Counted from the stretch's first letter, positions 14,393 through 23,030 are shown. The stretch: DNA of 25,683 nt from CANDYO01 sp049653745 (GCA_049653745.1 JBASGW010000066.1:1-25683), one strand, 5' to 3'. The notes: generated by a model from the letters alone, not told the origin. Program-made: numbers and translations.

Positions 14393-15529
14393 ATGAATAT
14401 AATGAGTAGTGAAAAAGTATATTTAGATTATAATTCAACTAGCTTAATGGATGATAAAGTTATTGATATTATTCAAAAGCTACTGCAAGAAAATATTGCT
14501 CTAAACCCATCTTCAATTCATTCTTTAGGAAGGCAAGCAAGAGGAATTTTAGAGAATGCCCGCAATCAAATTGCTAGCGCATTAAATTTTGATTTATATA
14601 AAAATGATTATCAATTGATTTTTACTAGTTCTGGTAGTGAAGCTAATAATTTAGCAATTACTAGTTTTTTAAAAATTCCTGCATTTATTGGGGCAACTGA
14701 GCATGTATCAATTTTAGAAATTAACCATCCTAACAAAACTCTAATACCTGTGAATGCTGATGGAATTATTGAAAAAAATAGTTTATCTAAGCTGCTAAAA
14801 GAAAATACTGGACCAAAATTAGTTTCTATTATGCTAGCAAATAATGAAACAGGGGTTATTCAAAATATTAAAGAATTAGTGGAAATTGCCCATAATGAAG
14901 GGGCTATAGTTCATTGTGACGCTTCTCAGGCTTTTGGTAAAATAGAAGTTGACTTACTAAATTTAAATTGCGATCTCTTAACAATTTCTAGTCATAAATG
15001 TGGTGGTCCTGCAGGGGCTGCAGCTTTAGTTGCTAATAAAAAGTTTCAACTATTTCCGCTAATAAAGGGTGGTAAGCAAGAGCAAGGACTAAGAGCAGGC
15101 ACAGAAAATTTGATTGCTATTGCTGGTTTTGGGGCTGCTGTTGGAAATTATCAAGATAAAATAACTAAATTCAAAAAATTAGCTATTTTAAGAGATGAGA
15201 TGGAAAGAGAAATATTAACTTTTGCTCCTAATAGTATAATTATTGCTAAAGATATTGAAAGGCTTCCTAACACCAGTTGTATAAGAATGCCTAATGTTAA
15301 GAGTGAAGAGCAATTAATAAAATTTGATCTTGCTGGAATTTGTGTTAGTGCAGGCGCCGCCTGCTCATCTGGAAGAATAGCTAGCTCTCATGTTTTAAAG
15401 GCTATGAATATAGATGAAAAAATGGCTAATGAAATTATAAGAGTAAGCATAGGAATGCAAACAACCGCTGAGCATTTAAAAAGATTCGTAGAATTATGGA
15501 AAGAGATTTATAGTAAAGGAAGTATATGA
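14393..15529 (+). CDS. Cysteine desulfurase paralogue (NifS/IscS-like)
   Basis: A 378-residue PLP-dependent enzyme of the NifS/IscS class, but clearly diverged from the adjacent IscS: its N-terminus reads YLDYNSTSLMDD where IscS has YLDYQATTPVDP. Catalytic positions are retained: His in TEHVSIL, Asp and Gln in DASQAFGK, the PLP-lysine in SSHKCGGP, and the mobile-loop cysteine in GAACSSGR. It should therefore be able to remove sulfur from cysteine as a persulfide. The start is uncertain: TTG at 14384, ATG at 14393 or ATG at 14402 are all in frame. I prefer 14393, which has GAGTG just upstream. The gene is 12 bases after iscR and overlaps iscS by four bases. The same duplicated arrangement is known in Rickettsia. 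Confidence 0.88.
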   Translation: MNIMSSEKVYLDYNSTSLMDDKVIDIIQKLLQENIALNPSSIHSLGRQARGILENARNQIASALNFDLYKNDYQLIFTSSGSEANNLAITSFLKIPAFIGATEHVSILEINHPNKTLIPVNADGIIEKNSLSKLLKENTGPKLVSIMLANNETGVIQNIKELVEIAHNEGAIVHCDASQAFGKIEVDLLNLNCDLLTISSHKCGGPAGAAALVANKKFQLFPLIKGGKQEQGLRAGTENLIAIAGFGAAVGNYQDKITKFKKLAILRDEMEREILTFAPNSIIIAKDIERLPNTSCIRMPNVKSEEQLIKFDLAGICVSAGAACSSGRIASSHVLKAMNIDEKMANEIIRVSIGMQTTAEHLKRFVELWKEIYSKGSI

Positions 15530-16737
15530 AAACACCAATATATCTAGATTATCAAGCAACAACACCAGTGGATCCTAGAGTGTTAGCAGAAATGTTACCG
15601 TATTTTACTGAGAAATTTGGTAATCCTCATTCAAGAAGTCATAGCTTTGGTTGGGAATCTGAAGCAGCAGTGGAAGAGGCTCGTGAAAAAATAGCTAAAT
15701 TAATCAATGCAGATCCTAAAGAAATTATATTTACTTCTGGAGCTACAGAATCAAATAATTTAGCAATTAAAGGTGTTGCTCATTTTTATGAATCAAAGAA
15801 AAAACATATCATTACTATAACTACCGAACATAAATGTGTTTTAGATGCTTGCAGAAACTTAGAAAGTGAAGGATTTAAAGTTACTTATCTTCCGGTTAAA
15901 GGCAATGGCATAATTGATTTAAATCTACTGCAAGAAGCTATTACTCCAGAAACTGGCTTAGTATCTATAATGGGAATTAATAACGAAATAGGGGTTATTC
16001 AACCTTTAGCAGAAATTGGTAAAATTTGTCGAGACAGGGGAGTGTTTTTTCATTCAGATTGCGCGCAAGCTTTTGGTAAAATACCTCTAGATGTAAAGGC
16101 AATGAATATAGATTTAATGAGCATTTCTGGGCATAAGATTTATGCACCCAAAGGAATAGGGGCTTTATTTATTAGCCGTAAACCAAGAGTTAGGCTAGAG
16201 CCTTTAATAAGTGGAGGTGGTCAAGAAAGAGGTTTTAGATCTGGAACTTTGCCAACGCCTTTGATTGTTGGTTTAGGAAAAGCTGCTGAAATTGCAAGTT
16301 TAGAAATGGAAAAAGATTATAACCATGTTAAATATCTTGCCGATAAATTTCATAAAGCAATAGCTGCTAAAATTCCTGATGTTTACTTAAATGGCGATGA
16401 TGCCTTACGTTACCCTGGAAATTTAAACTTGAGTTTTGCTTATGTTGAAGGAGAGTCTTTAATTATTGCAATAAAAGAATTGGCTGTTTCTTCAGGTTCT
16501 GCCTGCACGTCGGCTTCTTTAGAGCCCTCTTATGTTTTAAGGTCTATGGGAGTGGATGAAGATTTAGCTCACACTTCAATAAGATTTGGCATAGGAAGAT
16601 TCACAACCGAAGAAGAAATTGATAGGGCTATAGATATTGTGGTTAATAATATTCAAAGATTAAGAGATATGAGTCCGTTATGGGAAATGGCTCAAGAAGG
16701 AATTGATTTAAAAACAATTCAGTGGGCTAAACATTAA
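15526..16737 (+). CDS. iscS: Cysteine desulfurase IscS
   Basis: The main sulfur donor of Fe-S assembly (and often of tRNA thiolation): it converts L-cysteine to alanine and carries the sulfur as a persulfide to IscU. At 403 residues it has the length of group I IscS. Motifs are textbook: YLDYQATTPVDPRV at the N-terminus, TTEHKCVLDAC (His), DCAQAFGKIPLD (Asp, Gln), SGHKIYAPKG (PLP-Lys) and SSGSACTSASLEPSYVLRSM (active Cys on the long flexible loop, split). Its C-terminus ENxxDRAID-type helix EEEIDRAIDIVV and PLWEMAQEGIDL are typical. It starts inside the stop of the preceding gene (ATGA overlap), with AAAGGA as ribosome site, which suggests translational coupling. Confidence 0.97.
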   Translation: MKTPIYLDYQATTPVDPRVLAEMLPYFTEKFGNPHSRSHSFGWESEAAVEEAREKIAKLINADPKEIIFTSGATESNNLAIKGVAHFYESKKKHIITITTEHKCVLDACRNLESEGFKVTYLPVKGNGIIDLNLLQEAITPETGLVSIMGINNEIGVIQPLAEIGKICRDRGVFFHSDCAQAFGKIPLDVKAMNIDLMSISGHKIYAPKGIGALFISRKPRVRLEPLISGGGQERGFRSGTLPTPLIVGLGKAAEIASLEMEKDYNHVKYLADKFHKAIAAKIPDVYLNGDDALRYPGNLNLSFAYVEGESLIIAIKELAVSSGSACTSASLEPSYVLRSMGVDEDLAHTSIRFGIGRFTTEEEIDRAIDIVVNNIQRLRDMSPLWEMAQEGIDLKTIQWAKH

Positions 16738-16774
16738 TATAATAATTAAAAAGTGATAGAAAAAGAGGAAAAAA

Positions 16775-17164
16775 ATGGCATATAGTGAAAAAGTTTTAGA
16801 TCATAATACCAACCCTAGAAATGTAGGGTCTTTATCAAAAGATGACATTAATGTGGGTACTGGAGTTGTGGGAGCTCCTGCTTGTGGTGATGTAATGAAA
16901 CTGCAAATCCAAGTTAATAGCCAAGGTATTATTGAAGATGCTAAATTTAAAACTTTTGGATGTGGGTCGGCAATTGCTTCAAGTTCATTGGCAACTGAAT
17001 GGATAAAAGGGAAAACCATTGCTGAAGCTTCAACTATTAGAAATACCGATATAGTGGAAGAGCTGTCATTACCGCCAGTAAAAGTTCATTGTTCAATTTT
17101 AGCTGAAGAAGCCATTAAGGCCGCAATTTTAGATTATAATAGAAAACAAGAAGCAAGAAAATAG
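16775..17164 (+). CDS. iscU: Fe-S cluster assembly scaffold IscU
   Basis: The 129-residue scaffold on which [2Fe-2S] clusters are first built. The three cluster cysteines are Cys37 (APACGD, with the adjacent Asp39), Cys63 (FGCGSA) and Cys106 (KVHCS). LPPVK at residues 99-103 is the motif recognised by the HscA chaperone in the E. coli system; its conservation implies that a functional hscA exists elsewhere in the genome. AGAGGA lies eight bases or so before the ATG. The 37-base gap after iscS is the largest in the operon. Confidence 0.97.
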   Translation: MAYSEKVLDHNTNPRNVGSLSKDDINVGTGVVGAPACGDVMKLQIQVNSQGIIEDAKFKTFGCGSAIASSSLATEWIKGKTIAEASTIRNTDIVEELSLPPVKVHCSILAEEAIKAAILDYNRKQEARK

Positions 17165-17167
17165 TAA

Positions 17168-17503
17168 ATGAGAAAGGATCCCTTAATAATCACTGATGCA
17201 GCTGCCCAGAAAGTTAAGCTTCTTCTGGATCAAAGAGGAAAACCCTCTGCTGGAATAAGAATAGTAATTGAAACCAAGGGCTGCTCAGGGCATAAATATA
17301 AAATTGAATATGCTGATGAAATCAATAAATTTGATGCTATTATTAAACAGCATGATGTGCAGGTGCTTATAGATTCTAAAGCTATGCTCTATATAATTGG
17401 TAGTAAGATGGATTATATTGAAGAAGAGCTTTCTTCTGGATTTGTTTTTATTAATCCTAATGAAAAGGGAAAATGCGGCTGTGGAGAATCTTTTCATGTA
17501 TAA
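17168..17503 (+). CDS. iscA: A-type Fe-S carrier protein IscA
   Basis: A 111-residue A-type carrier that accepts clusters or iron and delivers them to target proteins. The family ligands are present: Cys39 in TKGCSGHKY and the C-terminal pair Cys103 and Cys105 in GKCGCGESF. ITDAAAQKVKLLL is the usual N-terminal helix and GSKMDYIEEELSSGFVFINPN the typical central segment (it can be read as the GxxxDY motif). It begins three bases after iscU and overlaps hscB by eight bases. In Rickettsiales-like genomes A-type proteins also serve mitochondrial-style [4Fe-4S] formation, an inference not tested here. Confidence 0.95.
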   Translation: MRKDPLIITDAAAQKVKLLLDQRGKPSAGIRIVIETKGCSGHKYKIEYADEINKFDAIIKQHDVQVLIDSKAMLYIIGSKMDYIEEELSSGFVFINPNEKGKCGCGESFHV

Positions 17504-17948
17504 TGATTATTTTGAATTGCTTGGTATAGAAAAATCTTTTGATATCAATCAAGAGCAGCTTCATGATAATTTTTTAAAACTACAGCAAGTGTTTCATCCT
17601 GATAAGCAGTTAAATAAGTCTAGCATTGAAAAAATAGCTGCAATGGATTATTCATCCACTCTAAATCGAGCGTATCAAACTTTAACTAATGATCAAGATC
17701 GCGCGGAATATTTATTATCATTACAAGGGATAAATTTTGGTTCTGAAAATGAAAGCTTGATAAATTTAGATGTAGGAATGTTAGAAAAAGTTCTGGAATT
17801 AAGTGAAAATAGTAATGTAGAAGAGATTTCTCAAATGCAAATAGAATGCATTGATAAATTTAGAAAATATTATGATAGCAAAGAATTTACAGAAGCCGCT
17901 CAAGAAATAGTTAAGCTGAAATATCTAAGAAAAATCTACATACCTTAA
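17496..17948 (+). CDS. hscB: Fe-S assembly J-protein co-chaperone HscB
   Basis: A 150-residue J-domain co-chaperone that brings IscU to the Hsp70 HscA and stimulates its ATPase. The N-terminal J domain (YNDYFELLGIEKSF..., with HPD in VFHPDKQ near residues 33-38) is followed by the DRAEYLLSL segment and a C-terminal three-helix IscU-binding domain. I start it at the ATG at 17496, inside the end of iscA, because YFELLG is the family N-terminus; an open frame 33 codons upstream is only iscA read out of frame. In many genomes hscA follows immediately. Here the next gene is an unrelated one on the opposite strand, so the operon ends at hscB. Confidence 0.92.
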   Translation: MYNDYFELLGIEKSFDINQEQLHDNFLKLQQVFHPDKQLNKSSIEKIAAMDYSSTLNRAYQTLTNDQDRAEYLLSLQGINFGSENESLINLDVGMLEKVLELSENSNVEEISQMQIECIDKFRKYYDSKEFTEAAQEIVKLKYLRKIYIP

Positions 17949-17976
17949 CGAGTATTGCAGAATTTAGTATCAATTC

Positions 17977-18849
17977 TTATGAACATTTATAATTTGGCTT
18001 TATGTCATACACAGCGCTGTTTTTTGCAGAAACTATATCGCCTTCAGGAAAAACATATGGAACAGCTTCTTCTTCGCTATGATGATAAAAAATTCCTTTA
18101 TCTATATATTCTTCTCTTTCTTCGGAAGGAATATAAAAATTAGGATTAATAAATAAATTAAACTTTTTATAAGATAAATTTGCTAATTTCTGTAATATAT
18201 TTCTAGCATTTTCTCTGCTTTCTTCATTAGAAAGAAATTTTTCTCCATCTACTCCATAATGATAAAATGATTCTTCTGGATTTTTAAGATGGATGCTGTC
18301 GTATAGCTTTTTATCAAACTGTGATAAAGTTTTATGAGCTATGAGCTTAGAATAATCACCTGAAACAGCTTGAATTATAACTTGATTATATTCTTTTAAT
18401 ATAGAATATTTCTTTAATGTTATGGCTGCATATGTAGCATATTCTTTATAAAGATCATTAACATGAAATATACCTTTAGGGCCTTTAGCTAATACTAAGT
18501 CATCTAAAGTTTTAAATAAAAGGTGATATTGATAGAAGGGGTTATGAGGTTTTGAGTTTTGTAAAGGTAACTTATCAATGTAATTAGGTTCATTCGATAC
18601 AAATTTGAACGACATTAAAACTGTTTTATTTTGTGAAATTTTTGTATGGCCATCTAAGCCATAATTTCCCGCTCCTAATTCAAGATGAGTCCAATGATCA
18701 TTATATTCGCTTTCAGGTAAAGATTCATGTTTGCATTCTGGTTCAACATAATTATTGCAGTAATATGTACAATAATCTAAATTTGCTTGAAGATAATCGC
18801 TATTATTATCATGATTGCCAGAAAGTTTTATTTCTTCTAAAGAACTCAT
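17977..18849 (-). CDS. Unrecognised 290-residue protein, possible methyltransferase-like
   Basis: I do not recognise this protein. It has no signal peptide and no membrane segment. The N-terminal 50 residues are acidic and contain three cysteines in CTYYCNNYVEPEC, a spacing that could bind metal. HLELGAGNYGLDGH (about residues 54-67) loosely resembles the Gly-rich motif I of Rossmann-type SAM-dependent methyltransferases, and YDSIHLKNPE and KFNLFINPNFYIP look like later beta-strand and loop segments of such a fold; this is weak. Aromatic and charged residues are frequent. It sits between the convergent hscB (28-base gap) and the lpxL operon, where Rickettsia-like genomes would carry hscA. Uniform codon use and 290 uninterrupted codons in AT-rich DNA support a real gene. 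Confidence 0.65.
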   Translation of the reverse strand: MSSLEEIKLSGNHDNNSDYLQANLDYCTYYCNNYVEPECKHESLPESEYNDHWTHLELGAGNYGLDGHTKISQNKTVLMSFKFVSNEPNYIDKLPLQNSKPHNPFYQYHLLFKTLDDLVLAKGPKGIFHVNDLYKEYATYAAITLKKYSILKEYNQVIIQAVSGDYSKLIAHKTLSQFDKKLYDSIHLKNPEESFYHYGVDGEKFLSNEESRENARNILQKLANLSYKKFNLFINPNFYIPSEEREEYIDKGIFYHHSEEEAVPYVFPEGDIVSAKNSAVYDIKPNYKCS

Positions 18850-18971
18850 GCAAATTACTCATCTTTTATATATCTGACTATTAATGGATTCATTATAGTG
18901 CAGGCAAACATATATCATTTTTTTAAATAAATGTAAAATAAAAATTAATTAATTAAAATCTCAATTTAGAT

Positions 18972-18992
18972 AAAAACATCATATATGTTTTT
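18972..18992. repeat. AT-rich inverted repeat in the gap between the unknown gene and lpxL
   Basis: AAAAACAT (18972-18979) and ATGTTTTT (18985-18992) form an 8-bp stem with a five-base loop, about 95 bases downstream of the lpxL stop on the minus strand. The T-run is part of the stem, and there are only two G-C pairs, so it would be a weak terminator at best. The rest of 18850-19087 shows no gene. Confidence 0.3.
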
Positions 18993-19087
18993 AAGTGTTC
19001 AGCTAAAAACTATAAGAGCAAGTTATTACTAAATAAACTTAATTAAGAGGTGATAGGACTGCTCAGTTAGTTTATTTTATATTAAGT

Positions 19088-19960
19088 TTATAACTTATTA
19101 GCCTTTCTAATTAACCATCTTCTATGCAGCCAAAACCATTGACCTGGATTAGCCTTTATCCATTCACCCATAAGGTTATTAACTTCAAGCATAATTTCTT
19201 TTGCGGATCTATTCTTAAATTCAACAGCTGGATGAACAACTACTTCAAAATTAGAATTATCATATCTGATAACTTGTATGGGGATGATAGGGCATTCATA
19301 TTTAATAGATAAATCGGCTGCAGCTGATGCAGTCATGGCATCATGCCCTAAAAAAGGAACTTTAATTCCAGCATCCATTCTTTGGTCAAGTAGCATGCAA
19401 ACTATTTCATCATTTTGTAGGGCTTTAATAATGAGTTTAGCGCCTAACGTGCCTTTAGGAATTAATTTGCCATCTACTCCAGTTTCTCTTAGATCATTTA
19501 CTAGTTTATTTACTAGTTTATTATTAGCTTCTCGATAAACTGCGCTAAGTTTGCTGTTGCAATGTGCTATAGTTTTTCCAATAAGTTCCCAATTAGCTAA
19601 ATGAGCTCCACAAATTATAATTCTTTTTCCTACAAAAGGCTTTATATGTTCTTCGCCTTTTAGGATAACATATTTATCAAATTTTTCTTTGGGTAGGGCT
19701 AAAAGATAGGGTATTTCTGCTACCATATAACCTAAATTACTCCATACTTGAGTAATAATTTCTTTTCTTTGAGTTATGTTTAACTTAGGGAAAACCATTT
19801 GTAAATTTTGGTCGGCAATTTTTGAAGCCTTAATTATTCTTCCAACAAAAATAAATATTTTAGAAGTTATAAAGCTTGCCCATTTTAGAGGTAAGCAAGC
19901 AAGAATTGCAAGCCATAGCCTTACTAATAAATATTCTCCAAGATGCTGTAATTTTTTCAT
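19088..19960 (-). CDS. lpxL: Lipid A biosynthesis acyltransferase (LpxL/LpxM family)
   Basis: A 290-residue inner-membrane acyltransferase that adds secondary acyl chains to lipid A. The catalytic H-x4-E is HLANWE (residues 120-125) in IICGAHLANWELIGKTI. Further family motifs are YREANNKLVNKLV, LLDQRMDAGIKVPFLGH (the DQ and PFFG-like segment) and the C-terminal PGQWFWLHRRW, typical of HtrB/LpxL proteins. The N-terminus has a hydrophobic stretch (LLVRLWLAILACLPL) consistent with membrane association. It overlaps the end of lpxK by four bases (ATGA), so coupled translation is likely. Whether it acts as LpxL, LpxM or a family member with another chain preference cannot be told from sequence. Confidence 0.93.
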   Translation of the reverse strand: MKKLQHLGEYLLVRLWLAILACLPLKWASFITSKIFIFVGRIIKASKIADQNLQMVFPKLNITQRKEIITQVWSNLGYMVAEIPYLLALPKEKFDKYVILKGEEHIKPFVGKRIIICGAHLANWELIGKTIAHCNSKLSAVYREANNKLVNKLVNDLRETGVDGKLIPKGTLGAKLIIKALQNDEIVCMLLDQRMDAGIKVPFLGHDAMTASAAADLSIKYECPIIPIQVIRYDNSNFEVVVHPAVEFKNRSAKEIMLEVNNLMGEWIKANPGQWFWLHRRWLIRKANKL

Positions 19961-20916
19961 AAATTTAATAAAGTTTGTAAAAGTTCGTGTCCATTATTCC
20001 AGATTAAATTGACAGGTAAAACTTGAATTTTGTCCTTGTAAGCTTCGTCAATTTTAGTGTAATCTTTTTCTGTAGTAATTAAATTTGCCTGCATTTGGTT
20101 GCTTAAGTTAATCAAATAGTCTAAGTCATTTTTAGTGTAATTATGATGATCAGCAAAAACAATGCTTTTTATTAAATTACCTTCGGATTCTACAACTGTT
20201 TGAAAAAATTTATCTGGGTTGCCAATACCAGCAAAAGCAATGAATTTTTTATTTCCCAATAATATTTTGCTTTCTAACTTTGCTTTAAAAATTGGCATAT
20301 CCTGATCAAATTTATAATCTATTTCTTCTTTGCCAACTAAAACAATTAAATTAGCTTTTTTTACCCCTGAATCTATTGATTGGCGTAAGGGGCCAGCTGG
20401 AAATATCATGTGATTGCCAAAACCGAAATTAGTATCAACAACTAATATAGATAGGCTTTTCTTAAAGCGTTGATCTTGAAAACCATCGTCGGTAATAATT
20501 ATTTCATAGCCTAGTTCTTCCAAAAATTTTATTCCGGCTAATCTATTCTTTGAAATGCAAGTTGCGCTCTGCTGAGCTAATAATATAGCTTCATCGCCAA
20601 TATCTTTTACGCTATGAGAGTGATCTGCCATTACAGGACCCAATAAAGAGCCTTTATAACCCCTAGTTAAGATAGCAATTTTTGCCTTAGAGTGGTTCTT
20701 ATAAATTTGAGCTAGGGATAGCGCCACGGGTGTTTTTCCGGCACCACCCATGGTGATATTTCCAACTGTAATGACTTTAGCTTTAGGGATGTAAATATTT
20801 TTAAAGCTAGTATGGCTAACTAAAGAAGAGATGTGGCGATATAACAAAGATAGAGGATGTAAAAGTGAGCTTATTATTGATTTATTTCGCCAAAAATTAG
20901 GAATAATAAGTTTCAT
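19957..20916 (-). CDS. lpxK: Tetraacyldisaccharide 4'-kinase LpxK
   Basis: LpxK phosphorylates the 4' position of the tetraacyldisaccharide to make lipid IVA, at the cytoplasmic side of the inner membrane. This copy has 319 residues, the normal length. The Walker A motif is VGNITMGGAGKTPV (51-64), followed by the family's LTRGYKGSL, DEAILLAQQS, EIIITDDGFQDQRFKK (the DDGFQD signature with Walker B-like role) and PAGPLRQS. FADHHNYTKNDL and TEKDYTKI complete the family pattern. The N-terminal helix (ISSLLHPLSLLYRHISSLV) is the membrane-binding region. It overlaps miaB and lpxL by four bases each. Confidence 0.96.
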   Translation of the reverse strand: MKLIIPNFWRNKSIISSLLHPLSLLYRHISSLVSHTSFKNIYIPKAKVITVGNITMGGAGKTPVALSLAQIYKNHSKAKIAILTRGYKGSLLGPVMADHSHSVKDIGDEAILLAQQSATCISKNRLAGIKFLEELGYEIIITDDGFQDQRFKKSLSILVVDTNFGFGNHMIFPAGPLRQSIDSGVKKANLIVLVGKEEIDYKFDQDMPIFKAKLESKILLGNKKFIAFAGIGNPDKFFQTVVESEGNLIKSIVFADHHNYTKNDLDYLINLSNQMQANLITTEKDYTKIDEAYKDKIQVLPVNLIWNNGHELLQTLLNL

Positions 20917-22253
20917 ATAAATTCGCCAACCAAAGTATTTCCAGATATTTTAGTTATTTTAACTGGTATAATTTTACCAATTATTGATTCGTCGCTTAAG
21001 ACGCACACGGGCTGTCCATATTGATTTTTTCCAAGAATTTGACCAGTATATTTCCCAGCTTTTTCAAATAAAACTGAACAAATTTTATTTAGGCTATTTT
21101 GTTGGGTTTGAAGATGCTGTTCATGCAATAATGCTTGCATTATGGCTAGTCTTTCATCTTTTATTTTTTCGTCTACTTGGTTTTCCATTGCAGCTGCCGG
21201 AGTTCCAGGGCGCATACTATATTTAAAAGAATATGATAGATTAAAATTAACTTTCCTAATTAATTCTAAAGAATCTTCAAAATCTTGATCGCTTTCTCCT
21301 GGATATCCAACAATAAAATCAGATGAAAATAAAATATCTGGGCAAGCTTTGCGATATTTTTCAATAATCTCTAAATAGTCTTGAGCTGTATGTTTACGAT
21401 TCATTTCTTTTAGAATCTTATCAGAACCAGATTGTACCGGAAGATGTAGATATGGCATTAATTTGGGTTCGCTTTCATGAAGTTCAATCAACTCATCAAA
21501 CATATCGGTAGGATGAGATGTTGTGTAACGAATTCTCTTTAAGTTTGGTATTTTAGCCAAATATTTTATAAGTTGGGCTATGTTTATTTCTTCCTTTTGA
21601 TCATTAAGACCATGATATGCCGTAACATTCTGTCCAAGCAAAGTAATTTCTAAAGCACCTTGTTCTACAAATCTTAATGCTTCGCGATATATTTCATTTA
21701 AAGATCGAGAATATTCAGCTCCTCTAGTGTAAGGAACACAACAAAATTTACAAAATTTGTCGCATCCTTCTTGAATAGTTAAAAATGCACTATAGCCTTG
21801 AGTTAAATTTGATTCTGGTAAAAAATCAAATTTTGATATTGTAGGAAAGTCTAGATTTAGGGTGGAATTATGATTGCGTAAAACTTTTGCAATTAATTCA
21901 GGTAAATTATGATAAGTTTGGGGGCCAACCACTATGTCAACATATGGTGCTCTTCTAAAAATTTCATCACCTTCTGCCTGACTAACGCAGCCTGCAACAA
22001 CAATAAGCATTTCTTTTTCTTGAGAGTTTCTTACATCTTTAAGTCTTTTTATCAAGCCTAGTTCAGAATATACTTTTTCGGCGGCTTTTTCTCTAATATG
22101 GCAGGTATTTAAAATTACTAGATCAGCATCTTCAATTTTTTCTGTAGGGGCATATCCCAATGTGCTAAGCAGATCCAACATTTTGTTTGAATCATACACA
22201 TTCATTTGACAGCCGTAAGTTTTTATGTAAAGTTTTTTTGGAAAGGTTTTCAT
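20913..22253 (-). CDS. miaB: tRNA-2-methylthio-N6-dimethylallyladenosine synthase MiaB
   Basis: MiaB adds the 2-methylthio group to i6A37 of tRNAs reading U-starting codons. This 446-residue protein has all three domains. The N-terminal UPF0004 domain carries Cys15 (YGCQMN), Cys51 (NTCHIREKAAEK) and Cys89 (VAGCVSQ) for the auxiliary [4Fe-4S] cluster. The radical-SAM core has Cys164, Cys168 and Cys171 in EGCDKFCKFCCVPYTRG. The C-terminal TRAM RNA-binding domain covers about residues 380-446. It is a client of the Isc system encoded in the same window. It is the first gene of a minus-strand operon with lpxK and lpxL, with ATGA overlaps. It is divergent from the protease gene at 22338, with 84 bases between. 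Confidence 0.97.
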   Translation of the reverse strand: MKTFPKKLYIKTYGCQMNVYDSNKMLDLLSTLGYAPTEKIEDADLVILNTCHIREKAAEKVYSELGLIKRLKDVRNSQEKEMLIVVAGCVSQAEGDEIFRRAPYVDIVVGPQTYHNLPELIAKVLRNHNSTLNLDFPTISKFDFLPESNLTQGYSAFLTIQEGCDKFCKFCCVPYTRGAEYSRSLNEIYREALRFVEQGALEITLLGQNVTAYHGLNDQKEEINIAQLIKYLAKIPNLKRIRYTTSHPTDMFDELIELHESEPKLMPYLHLPVQSGSDKILKEMNRKHTAQDYLEIIEKYRKACPDILFSSDFIVGYPGESDQDFEDSLELIRKVNFNLSYSFKYSMRPGTPAAAMENQVDEKIKDERLAIMQALLHEQHLQTQQNSLNKICSVLFEKAGKYTGQILGKNQYGQPVCVLSDESIIGKIIPVKITKISGNTLVGEFI

Positions 22254-22337
22254 AAAATATCTTTGTTTTTTTAAGGAAAGCTAACAAATTATGTGCTTTC
22301 TGTAAAGAAAAATTAAAATATAAATAGTGAGTTTAAT

Positions 22338-23030
22338 ATGAAAAATATGATCAAAATAATGATAATGCTTTTATCTTTGGCAGCCTTGGTTTTAGTGCTT
22401 TTAAAGCATTTTCCTGGCGCTTTAAATAGTGATCAAAATAAAATTGCGTTAGTAACTTTTTTAGTAATTCTTAGCAATATAATTTTTAGAATATCACGTA
22501 AAGATGTTAAAATTGGAATGATGCTGAACCAGGTTATTATATGGATTTTTGCAATTTTAGTGATTGTAGCAGGATATAGCTATAAACATGAATTAACTAG
22601 GTTTAGCAATCAGGTGATTGCTAATATTATTCCTAGCTACGGCCAACAAAATGAAAATGGCTCTATGGTGTTTTATGCAGGAAATAACGGTCATTTTCTA
22701 ATTTCTGCTGAGGTTAATGATTATGCAAATATAAATTTTCTTCTAGATACAGGAGCAAGTACAGTTTCTTTGATGTATGAAGATGCTAAATCACTTGGAA
22801 TTAATTTAGATGAATTAAATTATAATGTTCCATTAGATACTGCTAATGGAATTAGTTGGGGAGCTAGAATTATTATTGATAAAATCCAAATTGGAGATAT
22901 TACAGTAAAAAATATTAATGCAACTGTTTCTAAACAAGGAAGCTTAAGCACTTCTTTGTTGGGAATGAGCTTCTTAAATAAGATAAAACAATTTCAGATT
23001 GAAGATAATAAGCTAACGTTAGTTAATTAA
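22338..23030 (+). CDS. Membrane-anchored retropepsin-like aspartic protease (APRc/TIGR02281 type)
   Basis: A 230-residue protein with three N-terminal membrane segments (about residues 5-23, 36-51 and 63-81) followed by a soluble domain. The soluble domain carries FLLDTGASTVSL (Asp137-Thr-Gly-Ala-Ser), the retropepsin active-site signature, and the later hydrophobic-Gly motif SLLGMSFL near the C-terminus. Only one D-T-G is present, so the active enzyme would have to dimerise, as shown for APRc of Rickettsia conorii, which has the same design of N-terminal membrane helices and single protease domain. In Rickettsia that protein has been linked to processing of surface autotransporters; I infer a similar fold, not the same substrate. 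ATG start with GTGAG upstream. It is followed by a small kinase and by a second, different aspartyl-protease-like gene. Confidence 0.9.
   Translation: MKNMIKIMIMLLSLAALVLVLLKHFPGALNSDQNKIALVTFLVILSNIIFRISRKDVKIGMMLNQVIIWIFAILVIVAGYSYKHELTRFSNQVIANIIPSYGQQNENGSMVFYAGNNGHFLISAEVNDYANINFLLDTGASTVSLMYEDAKSLGINLDELNYNVPLDTANGISWGARIIIDKIQIGDITVKNINATVSKQGSLSTSLLGMSFLNKIKQFQIEDNKLTLVN

Noticed and set aside
17285..17497. Minus-strand open frame inside iscA
   Set aside because: It lies opposite the well-supported iscA and has low-complexity, Phe/Ile/Asn-rich translation typical of an antisense shadow.
18850..19087. Possible gene or RNA in the gap before the lpxL stop
   Set aside because: Only weak AT-rich inverted repeats (for example AATAAACT with AGTTTATT around 19033-19073) and no frame longer than a few dozen codons.
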